A DNA stretch of 20,893 bases from a virus. This document shows, one piece after another, positions 1 through 7,267 of the stretch. How positions within the stretch are numbered: position 1 is the stretch's first letter; each line of letters starts with the position of its first letter. Location: positions 1-20,893 of the IMG/VR virus record IMGVR_UViG_3300023181_000088, one strand, 5' to 3'. The translations under genes and the position numbers were made by a program. The notes under the pieces are model-generated. The model did not search any database and had not been told where the DNA came from. It saw only the letters and a program-made list of their open reading frames with translations.

Positions 1-271
1 CGGCTGGCTGACCCGCACGACGGACAGCTATTCGGCCAACATCACCGGGTCGGGCCGCATCAAGCTGGGCGACGTCGAATTCCTCGACGAGCTCTTCGAC
101 GACCCGAACCCGCGCAACATCAAGGTCAAGATCGACATGCCCGGCGGCCGCACCTATACCGGCGCCTACATCATGACGAACCTGACCTATACGGGCCCCG
201 AACAGGGCTCGATGACGTTCGACGCGACGTTCGCCTCGAGCGGCCCGGTCGTCGCGGCGGACAACGCCTAA
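1..271 (+). CDS. Major tail tube protein, C-terminal fragment
   Basis: This is the 3' end of a gene that starts before the window; codons are in phase from base 2 and the frame ends at TAA 269-271. The visible 89 residues run from GWLTRTTDSY through a segment with LGDVEFLDELFDD, KIDMPGG and YTGAYIMTNLTYTGPEQGSMTFDATF to the end. The pattern of beta strands, with a Gly-Pro-containing turn before a final 'MTFDATFASSG' strand, is that of siphophage tail tube proteins (TP901-1/GTA-like major tail protein families), which polymerise into the hexameric tube around the tape measure. Position agrees: the tail chaperones and tape measure follow directly. The N-terminus is missing only because of the window edge. 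Family assignment is by recognition of pattern and gene order. Confidence 0.8.
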   Translation, partial: GWLTRTTDSYSANITGSGRIKLGDVEFLDELFDDPNPRNIKVKIDMPGGRTYTGAYIMTNLTYTGPEQGSMTFDATFASSGPVVAADNA

Positions 272-274
272 CCC

Positions 275-736
275 ATGGCCAAGGGCAACAAAGGCGCGGC
301 GACTCCGGTCGCCGCGCGCAAGCCGATCCCCAATCGAAAGCAAGAGGTCGAACTCTTCCTCGGCGACGGGACCTATTTGTTCCGGCCCGGCATCGGCGGC
401 GCCGAGGCTATCCAGGAGACATGCGACGCCGGCCCGCCGGAAGTCCTGGACCGCCTGTCAACGAACCGTTGGCGCATCAATGACGTGGTGGCGCCGATAC
501 GCTATGGCCTGGAGGGCGGCGGAACGCCGGCCGGCCGCGTCGTCTTCCTCATTGACCGCTATGTGACCGGCCGTCCGCTGGCTGAAAGCGTCCCGATCGC
601 CCAGGCCGTAATGCTGGCTCTGATCATGGGGATCGAGGAGGAACCGCTAAAAAAAGGGCTGGGGGCGAAGGCGGCGACGAGCTCCCCCGGCAAAAAATCG
701 CCTTCGGACCCCTCTACAAGCAAGGCGGACGCCTAG
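275..736 (+). CDS. Tail assembly chaperone, short form (lambda gpG / GTA-family-like)
   Basis: This 153-residue protein begins three bases after the tail tube stop and has no clear Shine-Dalgarno, so translational coupling is likely. The core, about residues 22-125, includes VELFLGDGTYLFRPG and a C-terminal helix rich in Ala and Met; this resembles the 'gene transfer agent family' tail chaperones. Such proteins bind the tape measure and tail tube subunits during tail assembly and are absent from the virion. The tail after residue 127 is Ser/Pro/Lys-rich and low in complexity, as expected of the unshifted product of a frameshift gene. A run of seven A sits exactly in slip phase at codons 126-127 (see the fusion entry). 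Function rests on position, size and the frameshift arrangement. Confidence 0.8.
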   Translation: MAKGNKGAATPVAARKPIPNRKQEVELFLGDGTYLFRPGIGGAEAIQETCDAGPPEVLDRLSTNRWRINDVVAPIRYGLEGGGTPAGRVVFLIDRYVTGRPLAESVPIAQAVMLALIMGIEEEPLKKGLGAKAATSSPGKKSPSDPSTSKADA

Positions 737-882
737 GCTTCACGCCCGACCAGGTTCGCGCCATGAGCTTTTGGGAGTTCGGCATGCTGGCCGAAGGCTG
801 GTATGACGACAACACCGAGGCCAAGGTAGAGCCGCCCAGCGAGGACGAGTTCGACGACCAAATTCGGCGGCTTGGCGAATGA
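275..882 (+). CDS. Tail assembly chaperone, long form by -1 frameshift (gpGT-like)
   Basis: A -1 slip on the A7 run at 649-655 would join residues 1-127 of the short chaperone to 75 residues read in the other frame, ending at TGA 880-882, to give about 202 residues. The -1 frame is open from 586 to the stop. It encodes a recognisable GTA-type chaperone tail, with KIAFGPLYKQGGRLGFTP, DQVRAMSFWEF and MLAEGW. The conserved-looking part begins well before the only ATG in that frame (763), and that ATG has no Shine-Dalgarno, so a separate gene starting at 763 would lose half the domain. In lambda the equivalent gpGT form bridges the tape measure and tail tube subunits. Frameshifting is inferred from sequence; its efficiency is unknown. 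Confidence 0.75.
649..655 (+). promoter_or_regulatory. -1 ribosomal slippery heptamer A AAA AAA
   Basis: Seven consecutive A are followed by GGG. In the zero frame the codons are CTA AAA AAA GGG, so the heptamer has the X XXY YYZ phase needed for tandem P/A-site slippage by -1. It lies near the 3' end of the first chaperone frame, where siphophages place this signal. A downstream stimulatory structure was not established by eye, although the following bases are G-rich. Confidence 0.75.
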
Positions 883-897
883 CGGAGAGCGGCGGCT

Positions 898-3411
898 ATG
901 GCGACGGAAAAAGACACGGCCCTTCTCGTCGCCGAGCTGTCGGCCAACTACAACCGCCTGAAAAAGGACTTGGACAAGGCCAACGGAATCGCCGTGAAGG
1001 GCCGGGCGCAGCTGGAGAACGGCTTTCGCAAGTCGAATAGTTCGATCTCGCGGTCGGCCGACGACATGTCCAAGTCCGTCGCTCGCTCCTATGAGCGCGC
1101 CGCCTCCTCGGCCCTGCAGTCGTCCAACGGCCTAAAGTCGGCCCTGCTCGGTTCGGCGGCGTCCATCGGCGCGGCGTTCGGTGCGGTCGAGATCGCCAAC
1201 TTCGCCGACGGTTACACCCGGTTTACGAATCAGCTCAAGACCGCCGGCCTGGAGAGCGCCAACCTGTCGGACGTGCAAGAGCGCCTGTTCTCGACGGCGC
1301 AGAAATACGGGGTCGAGCTGGAGGCCCTGGGCACGCTCTATGGCCGCAACGCCTCGGCCGCCAAGGAACTGAATCTCGGCACCGCCCAGCAGCTGCAACT
1401 GACGAACGCCGTCGGCGCCGCCCTCAAGATCCAGGGCGGAAGCACCGAGGCGGCCTCCGGCGCGCTCCTCCAGCTGTCGCAGGTGCTGGGCGGGTCCAAG
1501 GTCCAGGCGGAGGAATATAACAGCCTGATCGACGGCTTGCGGCCCCTCCTCCAGGGCGTGGCCAGCGCTTCGGACAAATACAAGGGATCGGTGGCGGCCC
1601 TGACAAAGGACGTCAAGGCCGGCAACGTGACGAGCCGCGAGTTCGCGGAACTGATCTTGAAGGCGAGCGCGGGGCTCGAGGCCCGGGCGACCAAGTCGAA
1701 TTTCACGATCGCCGCGAGCTTCCAAGTCGTTAACAATGCCCTGGGGAAGTACATCGGCGAGACGGACTCCAGCCTGTCGGTTACGGAGCGGATTTCTCAA
1801 GGCCTGGTGGCCTTTGCGAACAATCTCGAAACCGTCATCCCGGCCCTCGTCGTCATCGTCGGCTTGATCGGCGTTCGCTATGCGGCGGCCGGCGCCGTCT
1901 TCGTTGCCACCGAGACGGCGCGCACGGCTGCTCTGGTGCGAACCACGCTGGCCACCGAGGCCGCCGCCGCTGCGAACGCCCAGCTTGCGGCGGCCGGCCT
2001 TCGCGGCACGCTCACGGCCGCCAGCCAGACCGCCGCGATCAGCAGCCAAGCGGTAGCGATGGGCGTTGCGACCACGGCGGCCCGCGGCCTGGGCGGGGCG
2101 CTCCTGTCGGCCTTTGGCGGCCCTGTCGGCGTGGCCATCTTGGCGATAACGGCCTCGATCGCCGGACTCATCGCCCTCGAGCGCCAGGCGACGCAAGCGA
2201 CGGCCGAATATGCAAACATGGCCAAGAGCGGCGCGGGCGCGCTACGGGCCTATGAGGACGCCGCTCTCGCGGCCGCCACCGCCACCGGAAAGCAGGCGAC
2301 CAGCGCCCGCGACGCCGCCGCCGCCGCCCGTGAGGAGGCGATCCAGGTTCGTGACGGCGCCAAGGCCAAACTCCAGAGCGCGAAAGCCTCGATCGCCCTT
2401 CTCCAAGCCGAAGCGACGCGGGTTCGCAACACGATCTCCCCCTATATGGGCGAGGGATCGGCGCCGACGTCGGCGGGCGAGCTGCGCCTAAACGAGCTGC
2501 AAACCAAACAGGCCCAGAACAACGTCAAGGCGGCTTCGGACGCCTATGACGCGGCCGTGCGCTCGATCCTCAATTCCGACGCCATCCTCAACGCCCGTGC
2601 GCCGGCGCTCCTGGATCCCGCCAAGGTCGGCAAGGTCAAGGCCCTGACCGGAGACGCCAAAGACAAAGCCGACGCGGCGAAAGAGGGCCGCTTCGCGTCA
2701 AAGATCGACGCCGGCCGCCTGGCGCGCCTGACCGCTGGCGGCGTTACCGAATCCGTCGACGCCGTCACGTCCTCGGCGGAGGATATTCGGGACCTGTTCG
2801 CCAAGACCGTCGACGAGGGTATCGGCCAGGGCCTGGAGCGCCGGGGCGAGGTCTTGAAGGCGACGGACAGCTATCTCACCGGCCTGCAACAGGCCAACTA
2901 TGATGCGACGTATAACGGCATCCGCAGCGCCCTGGACGCGGTCAAGCAAGACGGCGTGAAAGGGTTCGCGCAGTTCCTGGCGGACTCGCTCAGCAACGCC
3001 GCCCTGGACGGCCTGGCCAAGGTCTTGACCGATGCGTTCACGGGCGGCGGCCGCAAGCTCTCCGGCATCGGAACGGCCCTGGGAATTCCCGGCTTTGCGA
3101 CCGGGACCAACTACGCCCCGGGCGGCCTGGCCTACGTCCACAAAAACGAGACGATCCAGCTTCCGAAGGGCTCGAGGGTCAACACCGTCGCGCAGACCGC
3201 AGCCATGATGCAGCGGCAACCGACGATGCGCCAAAACTTTGCCCAGACGCTGAATTTCAAACAGACCATTGACCTCACCGGGGCCAACGGCGACGCGACG
3301 ATCTACGCGATCGCGCACCAGGCGGCGGCCGAGGGTACGGCGCGGGCCCTGCGCGCCGCCAACAAAGCCGCGCCTGGCCGCCAAATCAGCTACGCGAAAT
3401 TGGGAACCTGA
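898..3411 (+). CDS. Tail tape measure protein
   Basis: This 837-residue protein is the longest in the window. Its ATG is preceded by GGAGAG with 8-base spacing. Residues 1-70 form a charged helical region. Residues about 95-235 match the tape measure N-terminal domain: YTRFTNQLKTAG, VQERLFSTAQKYGVELE, LYGRNA, LTNAVGAALKIQGG and GLRPLLQGVA. Two hydrophobic segments lie near residues 310-340 and 398-428, a common tape measure trait linked to channel formation in the inner membrane during DNA entry. A long Ala-rich coiled-coil region follows. The C-terminus has the typical PGFATGTNYAPGG...ETIQLPKGSRV segment. At roughly 0.15 nm per residue the tail would be near 125 nm, which is an estimate only. 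Confidence 0.95.
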   Translation: MATEKDTALLVAELSANYNRLKKDLDKANGIAVKGRAQLENGFRKSNSSISRSADDMSKSVARSYERAASSALQSSNGLKSALLGSAASIGAAFGAVEIANFADGYTRFTNQLKTAGLESANLSDVQERLFSTAQKYGVELEALGTLYGRNASAAKELNLGTAQQLQLTNAVGAALKIQGGSTEAASGALLQLSQVLGGSKVQAEEYNSLIDGLRPLLQGVASASDKYKGSVAALTKDVKAGNVTSREFAELILKASAGLEARATKSNFTIAASFQVVNNALGKYIGETDSSLSVTERISQGLVAFANNLETVIPALVVIVGLIGVRYAAAGAVFVATETARTAALVRTTLATEAAAAANAQLAAAGLRGTLTAASQTAAISSQAVAMGVATTAARGLGGALLSAFGGPVGVAILAITASIAGLIALERQATQATAEYANMAKSGAGALRAYEDAALAAATATGKQATSARDAAAAAREEAIQVRDGAKAKLQSAKASIALLQAEATRVRNTISPYMGEGSAPTSAGELRLNELQTKQAQNNVKAASDAYDAAVRSILNSDAILNARAPALLDPAKVGKVKALTGDAKDKADAAKEGRFASKIDAGRLARLTAGGVTESVDAVTSSAEDIRDLFAKTVDEGIGQGLERRGEVLKATDSYLTGLQQANYDATYNGIRSALDAVKQDGVKGFAQFLADSLSNAALDGLAKVLTDAFTGGGRKLSGIGTALGIPGFATGTNYAPGGLAYVHKNETIQLPKGSRVNTVAQTAAMMQRQPTMRQNFAQTLNFKQTIDLTGANGDATIYAIAHQAAAEGTARALRAANKAAPGRQISYAKLGT

Positions 3412-3412
3412 C

Positions 3413-4081
3413 ATGCTGGAATTTCCCTCGTTCTCATTCCAGACCTGGCGTCCGCGCCTGGACGGCGTCGCCCTGACCGGCGGCCAGTCGACGAGCAACA
3501 CCGTCCAGACGGTCAAGACCGACGGAGGCGGCCGCTGGCTTTTCGAAATGGGCGACAGCAACCTAAACCAGGTCCAAAGCCTGAAACTCTGGCGGGCCTA
3601 TGAGGCCTTGCTCGACGGCGGCGCGACCGAAGTGATCCTCAAACTCTGCGATCGCCGGCAGTCGACCGGCTGGCCCTATGTCATCGTCGACAACGTTCCC
3701 CATGACGACGACACGCTTTTCGACGACGACACGGGCTATTCGCAGGAGTCGACCTCGCCGATCTATGCCGGCGCCGCGGCGCTGCGCGCGACCTCTATGT
3801 CGGTCAATTCCGACTCGCTGATCGCTCCCGGCGAGCATTTTTCGATCGAGCACCCGACGGCCGGGTGGCGGCTCTACCGCGTCGGCGCGCGCGATGGCGC
3901 CGTGATCACCTTCCGGCCGCCGTTGCGCGAGGCGATCGCCGCAGGGACTTTCCTGGAAACCGAGCAGCCGCGTTGCGTGGTTCGCCAGATCGACGCCTCC
4001 AGCTTCGCGCCGGCCGTCACGCGCCACCGGTACGCCAAGGGCTCGGCCGCGTTCATGGAGAGCTTCGACTATGCCAATTAG
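3413..4081 (+). CDS. Minor tail protein, probably distal tail
   Basis: This 222-residue protein starts at ATG 3413, one base after the tape measure stop; the reading frame is open farther upstream, but that part overlaps the tape measure gene and reads as its shadow. The sequence opens with MLEFPSFSFQTWRPRLDG and contains a hydrophilic, largely beta-rich body with an acidic stretch, HDDDTLFDDDTG, near the middle. I do not recognise a named domain. Its place between the tape measure and hub-like genes is that of distal tail or lambda M/L-like proteins that close the tube end. The acidic stretch could bind metal, but nothing proves this. Coupled translation is likely, and the stop overlaps the next start. 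Confidence 0.7.
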   Translation: MLEFPSFSFQTWRPRLDGVALTGGQSTSNTVQTVKTDGGGRWLFEMGDSNLNQVQSLKLWRAYEALLDGGATEVILKLCDRRQSTGWPYVIVDNVPHDDDTLFDDDTGYSQESTSPIYAGAAALRATSMSVNSDSLIAPGEHFSIEHPTAGWRLYRVGARDGAVITFRPPLREAIAAGTFLETEQPRCVVRQIDASSFAPAVTRHRYAKGSAAFMESFDYAN

Positions 4082-4649
4082 ATGGAGCGCCGAGATCGTC
4101 CGGGTCTCGCCCCTGTTCCTCATCCTAACCGATCCGGCCGTCAAAATATGGGGCGGGAACGGCTGGCTCGAGATCGCTCCCGATGCGGTCGACGTCGAAG
4201 GCGGGCGGTACCTGGGCGGCGGCCAGATGGTCGACCTTCCGGTTATCTCGGCCCTGGTCAATGGCGTGGCCGAACGGGTTGAATTTGGCCTCTCCGGAGC
4301 TGCGATCACGAGCCGCGTCGTGGAATTGGCGGACGAAGAGGCCGCCCTCGTGCGCTCGTCCGAATGCTTTATCGGCCTCATAGGCTTCGACGCCAACGAG
4401 CAGGAGACGGAAATATCCTGGCCATGGAACGGCCGGGCCGACTCCACGCAAATCACGTTCACGAGCGAGGGGTTCAAGACCCAGCGCCAGGTCAGTCTTT
4501 CGGTCGGCTCTCTGTTCACGTTTCGGCAGAACGCCAACCTCGGATATTGGGTCTCCCCAGACCAGCGCCGCCGCTCGCCGGATGATCGGTTTTGCGAACG
4601 CACAACGCTTCTCACCTCTGACTCGCGCAAGCCATGGCCCCGCGGCTAG
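4071..4649 (+). CDS. Tail tip / baseplate hub-associated protein
   Basis: This 192-residue protein starts inside the end of the preceding gene; GGAGAG lies 8 bases before the ATG and the genes overlap by 11 bases. The N-terminal part (WSAEIVRVSPLFLILTD) is beta-rich. The C-terminus carries a pattern seen in alphaproteobacterial phage tail proteins at this locus: LGYWVSPDQRRRSPDDRFCE, where an aromatic, D-Q-R-R and P-x-D-R are spaced together. I infer a tail tip or hub subunit from gene order and this pattern; no enzymatic motif is visible. It sits directly before a DUF6950/NlpC-like gene and the J-like tip, matching the lambda L-K-J order. Confidence 0.6.
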   Translation: MPIRWSAEIVRVSPLFLILTDPAVKIWGGNGWLEIAPDAVDVEGGRYLGGGQMVDLPVISALVNGVAERVEFGLSGAAITSRVVELADEEAALVRSSECFIGLIGFDANEQETEISWPWNGRADSTQITFTSEGFKTQRQVSLSVGSLFTFRQNANLGYWVSPDQRRRSPDDRFCERTTLLTSDSRKPWPRG

Positions 4650-5047
4650 ATCCGGGCGCCTTCGTCGAGGCCGCCGCAGACCTGGGCCTCGTCTATGGCG
4701 TGAACGATTGCCTCATGATGCCGGCCAACTGGATCCTTGCCGCCCGCGGCGTTGATCCCGCCGCCCCCTGGCGCGGTCGGTACGACTGCCCGGCCGGCGC
4801 GGCCCGGCTGATCATCGAAGCCGGCGGCCAACAGGCGCTCATGGCCGCCGGCTGCGAGGCCGCCGGCTGCGCCCCGGCTGATCCCGCCGCACCGCCTGTC
4901 GGCGCCGTTGGGATGGTTTGGGGCCCCGCCGCCGATACCCTGGCCCTCATGGGCGCCGTTCGCCTGGCGTCGGGGTGGGCGGTTCTATCAGACCAAGGCA
5001 TAACGGTCGCGAAGTTCGCCACCGTCGCCGCCTGGGAGGTTCTTTAA
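4634..5047 (+). CDS. DUF6950/NlpC-P60-like tail protein, apparently lacking the catalytic His
   Basis: This 137-residue protein overlaps the previous gene by 16 bases. The N-terminus has the hallmark YGVNDC (Cys26), followed by ANWILAARGVDPAAPWRGRY, as in phage DUF6950-type relatives of NlpC/P60 peptidases, the position of lambda gpK. In the peptidases a Cys-His pair cleaves peptidoglycan stem peptides during entry. Here the whole protein contains no histidine, and the segment where a 'HVAIV'-like motif would be expected reads ADTLALMGAV. It is therefore probably structural or catalytically altered. The middle is unusually Ala/Gly/Cys-rich. Its stop TAA shares its last base with the next ATG. 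Family assignment is by recalled pattern. Confidence 0.7.
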   Translation: MAPRLDPGAFVEAAADLGLVYGVNDCLMMPANWILAARGVDPAAPWRGRYDCPAGAARLIIEAGGQQALMAAGCEAAGCAPADPAAPPVGAVGMVWGPAADTLALMGAVRLASGWAVLSDQGITVAKFATVAAWEVL

Positions 5048-7194
5048 TGCCCGCCGCCATCGCCGCCGCCGCGCAAGCCGCAGGAGCGGCCGCCGCCACG
5101 GCGGCGGCCAACGCTGGCGCTATTGCCGCCGTCCAGAGTATCGCGGCCCTGGCGGCCTATACCGCCGTCTACGTCGCCGCCGCTGTGGCCGCGACGGCTG
5201 TGAGCCAGGCCCTCGCCCCGGACGCCCCGTCTCCGGCCCAGATCCAGGCCAGCAAGAAACAGCCTCGCCCGGTGAGAGTCTCGGGAAGCGGCCGCGCCCG
5301 CCTGGGCATTTCGTATATGCTTTTCGAGGCCGCCGAGAATTTCTCCTATGACGTCGGGGCCGTGCACGATGGGCTCACCGAGGGCTCAACGGGCCGGTTC
5401 TGGCTGCATGACGACGAGGCCTTTATCGACGGCGCCGGATGGGTGATCGGCTTTAGCGGCAAGCGCTACACGCCAAACCACGTGCAGATTTTGACCCGCA
5501 AGGGCGAGGCGACCGAAACCGCCTATGCGCCTGTCGTCGCCGCGCTCCCGACGATCTGGACCAACGATCACCGCGGCGACGGGATCGCCTCGCTCGCCCT
5601 GATCTGCAATCACTCCGATCTCAAGTATCAGCCGGAAGACTTCCCCAACGGCCTGCCCGTCCCGTCGGCTGAATGGGACATGGCGGTCAACTATGACCCT
5701 CGAGATCCCGCCCAGGACCCGGACGATCAATCGACCTGGGCTTACACCCCCAACGATCAGGGCCGGAACCCGGTGCTGGGCCTGCTCTGGTACCTGTGCC
5801 TTGCGGAGGGCGGCCCGCGCCTCAATTTCGCCCGCCGCTTCCTGCCGGTCATTGATCTCTGGAAGGCGGCGGCCACCGTCTGCGACGAGGCCGTTCCGCT
5901 CAAGGCGGGCGGCACGGAACCGCGCTATCGTATGGGTGGGGCCTGGACGTGGAACTCCTCGCCGTCGTCGATCATCCGCAACTATCTGGACACGTTCGAT
6001 GGTTGGATCAGCGTCGACGGCTCCGGCGCCGTCCCTATCTTCGCCGGCAAGTATTACGAGCCCGGCCCTGACGACGTAATCACCTCGGCCGTCGGCTATA
6101 CCCTGCGCCGGTTTTCAAACGACGAGGACGCGGTTAACGAACTGGTCCCGACCTTCGTCTCGCCAGACCATGATTATAACCAGGTCGAAACGGACCCCTG
6201 GCGCGACGAGACGGACATTGCGCAGCGCGGCGAAGTGAAGTCGGCCGAGCTCGCCTTGATCTGGGTTCAGTCGAACGGCCAATGCCGCCGGCTCACAAAG
6301 CGCCGCATGTCGACGCTCAACGCCACCGCGTCGGGGACCATCACGACTGACCTGGGCGGCATGACACAGCGCGGGAAACGCTACCTTCGAATCGCCCTCC
6401 CCGATGACGTCCCCACGTTGCGCGACCTGGTGGTCGAGATCTCGAAATCTGAACTCGATCTATCGGCCCGCACCATCACGTTCACCTTCGCCCGCGCCGA
6501 CCCGCTGATTGATGCATGGAATCCGGCCGCCGAGGAGGGCGACGGAGTCGACCAGACGACGAGGCTCGCGCCCATCTATGCGGCCGTTCCGACGATCCTG
6601 GACGTCGTGCCGTTCTTTGCCGTGGTCGGCGTGGGGACGATCGGCGTGCGACTGCAGGTCAACAGCGACCAGGCCGTTACCGCCGATCTGCTCTATGCCG
6701 CGCGCTGGCGCCGTGCCGGCGGCGTGGGCTATGAGACCGGAAGCCCGGAGGAGGAGACCGCGATAACCGGCGGGTCCTACATCGTCACCGGCTTTGTTCC
6801 GGCCGATGCGATGATCGAGGTTCAGCTCGCGGCCGTGAACGCCGCCGGGGCTTACACCGAGTGGTCGCCGACCTTCACGGTCGACACCTCGACGGAGAAT
6901 GTCGCGCCCGCCCAGCCGACAGACCTGGACGCCGTCGGGGCGGTTGGACATGCCGACGTGTCGTGGCGCAATCCGACCACCTCGAACCTCGATCACCTCA
7001 TCCTCTACCGCGGAACGACGGCCGTGTTCGGATCGGCCGCGCCGCTGGGCTCGCCCATCGTCGGCGCAACGGGCGAAGTGATGACGATCACCGACACGGT
7101 CGCGGCCGGGACCTATTATTATTGGGTCCAAGCCTTCAACGCCAACGGCAACGGGTCGGGCGCCGTCGGCCCCGACAGCGCAACCGTTACGTGA
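5047..7194 (+). CDS. Tail tip attachment protein (J-like) with C-terminal FN3-like domain
   Basis: This 715-residue protein starts at ATG 5047, with GGAGG 8 bases upstream; the TAATG junction couples it to the previous gene. Residues 1-58 are an Ala-rich hydrophobic helix, a feature of many alphaproteobacterial tip proteins. Residues about 70-510 are the hub-like body, with RPVRVSGSGRARLGISY at its start and a segment around residues 290-340 containing SSIIRNYLDTFDGWISVDG that fits the J-type tip domain. Residues about 620-715 read as a fibronectin type III fold: AQPTDLDAVG, ADVSWRNP, LILYRG and YYYWVQAFNANGNGS. J-like proteins cap the tail, contact the host and hold fibres. The fibre gene follows after 73 bases. 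Confidence 0.85.
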   Translation: MPAAIAAAAQAAGAAAATAAANAGAIAAVQSIAALAAYTAVYVAAAVAATAVSQALAPDAPSPAQIQASKKQPRPVRVSGSGRARLGISYMLFEAAENFSYDVGAVHDGLTEGSTGRFWLHDDEAFIDGAGWVIGFSGKRYTPNHVQILTRKGEATETAYAPVVAALPTIWTNDHRGDGIASLALICNHSDLKYQPEDFPNGLPVPSAEWDMAVNYDPRDPAQDPDDQSTWAYTPNDQGRNPVLGLLWYLCLAEGGPRLNFARRFLPVIDLWKAAATVCDEAVPLKAGGTEPRYRMGGAWTWNSSPSSIIRNYLDTFDGWISVDGSGAVPIFAGKYYEPGPDDVITSAVGYTLRRFSNDEDAVNELVPTFVSPDHDYNQVETDPWRDETDIAQRGEVKSAELALIWVQSNGQCRRLTKRRMSTLNATASGTITTDLGGMTQRGKRYLRIALPDDVPTLRDLVVEISKSELDLSARTITFTFARADPLIDAWNPAAEEGDGVDQTTRLAPIYAAVPTILDVVPFFAVVGVGTIGVRLQVNSDQAVTADLLYAARWRRAGGVGYETGSPEEETAITGGSYIVTGFVPADAMIEVQLAAVNAAGAYTEWSPTFTVDTSTENVAPAQPTDLDAVGAVGHADVSWRNPTTSNLDHLILYRGTTAVFGSAAPLGSPIVGATGEVMTITDTVAAGTYYYWVQAFNANGNGSGAVGPDSATVT

Positions 7195-7267
7195 CGACCT
7201 CTAGCTTAAGGGGCATATTCCCGCCCGCAACTTGGCCGCACCGGCGATAGTCAGGAAAGACGCACTC

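Noticed and set aside
763-882. Separate 39-codon gene starting at ATG 763
   Set aside because: There is no Shine-Dalgarno, and the same frame upstream of the ATG already encodes chaperone-like sequence, so it is better read as the C-terminal part of the frameshift product.
1132-2196. Long open frame on the minus strand inside the tape measure gene
   Set aside because: Its Arg/Gly/Asp-rich translation lacks domain character and mirrors the GC-rich codons of the tape measure gene.
2698-3561. Minus-strand open frame across the end of the tape measure gene
   Set aside because: It is antisense to two well-supported genes and its translation has no recognisable features.
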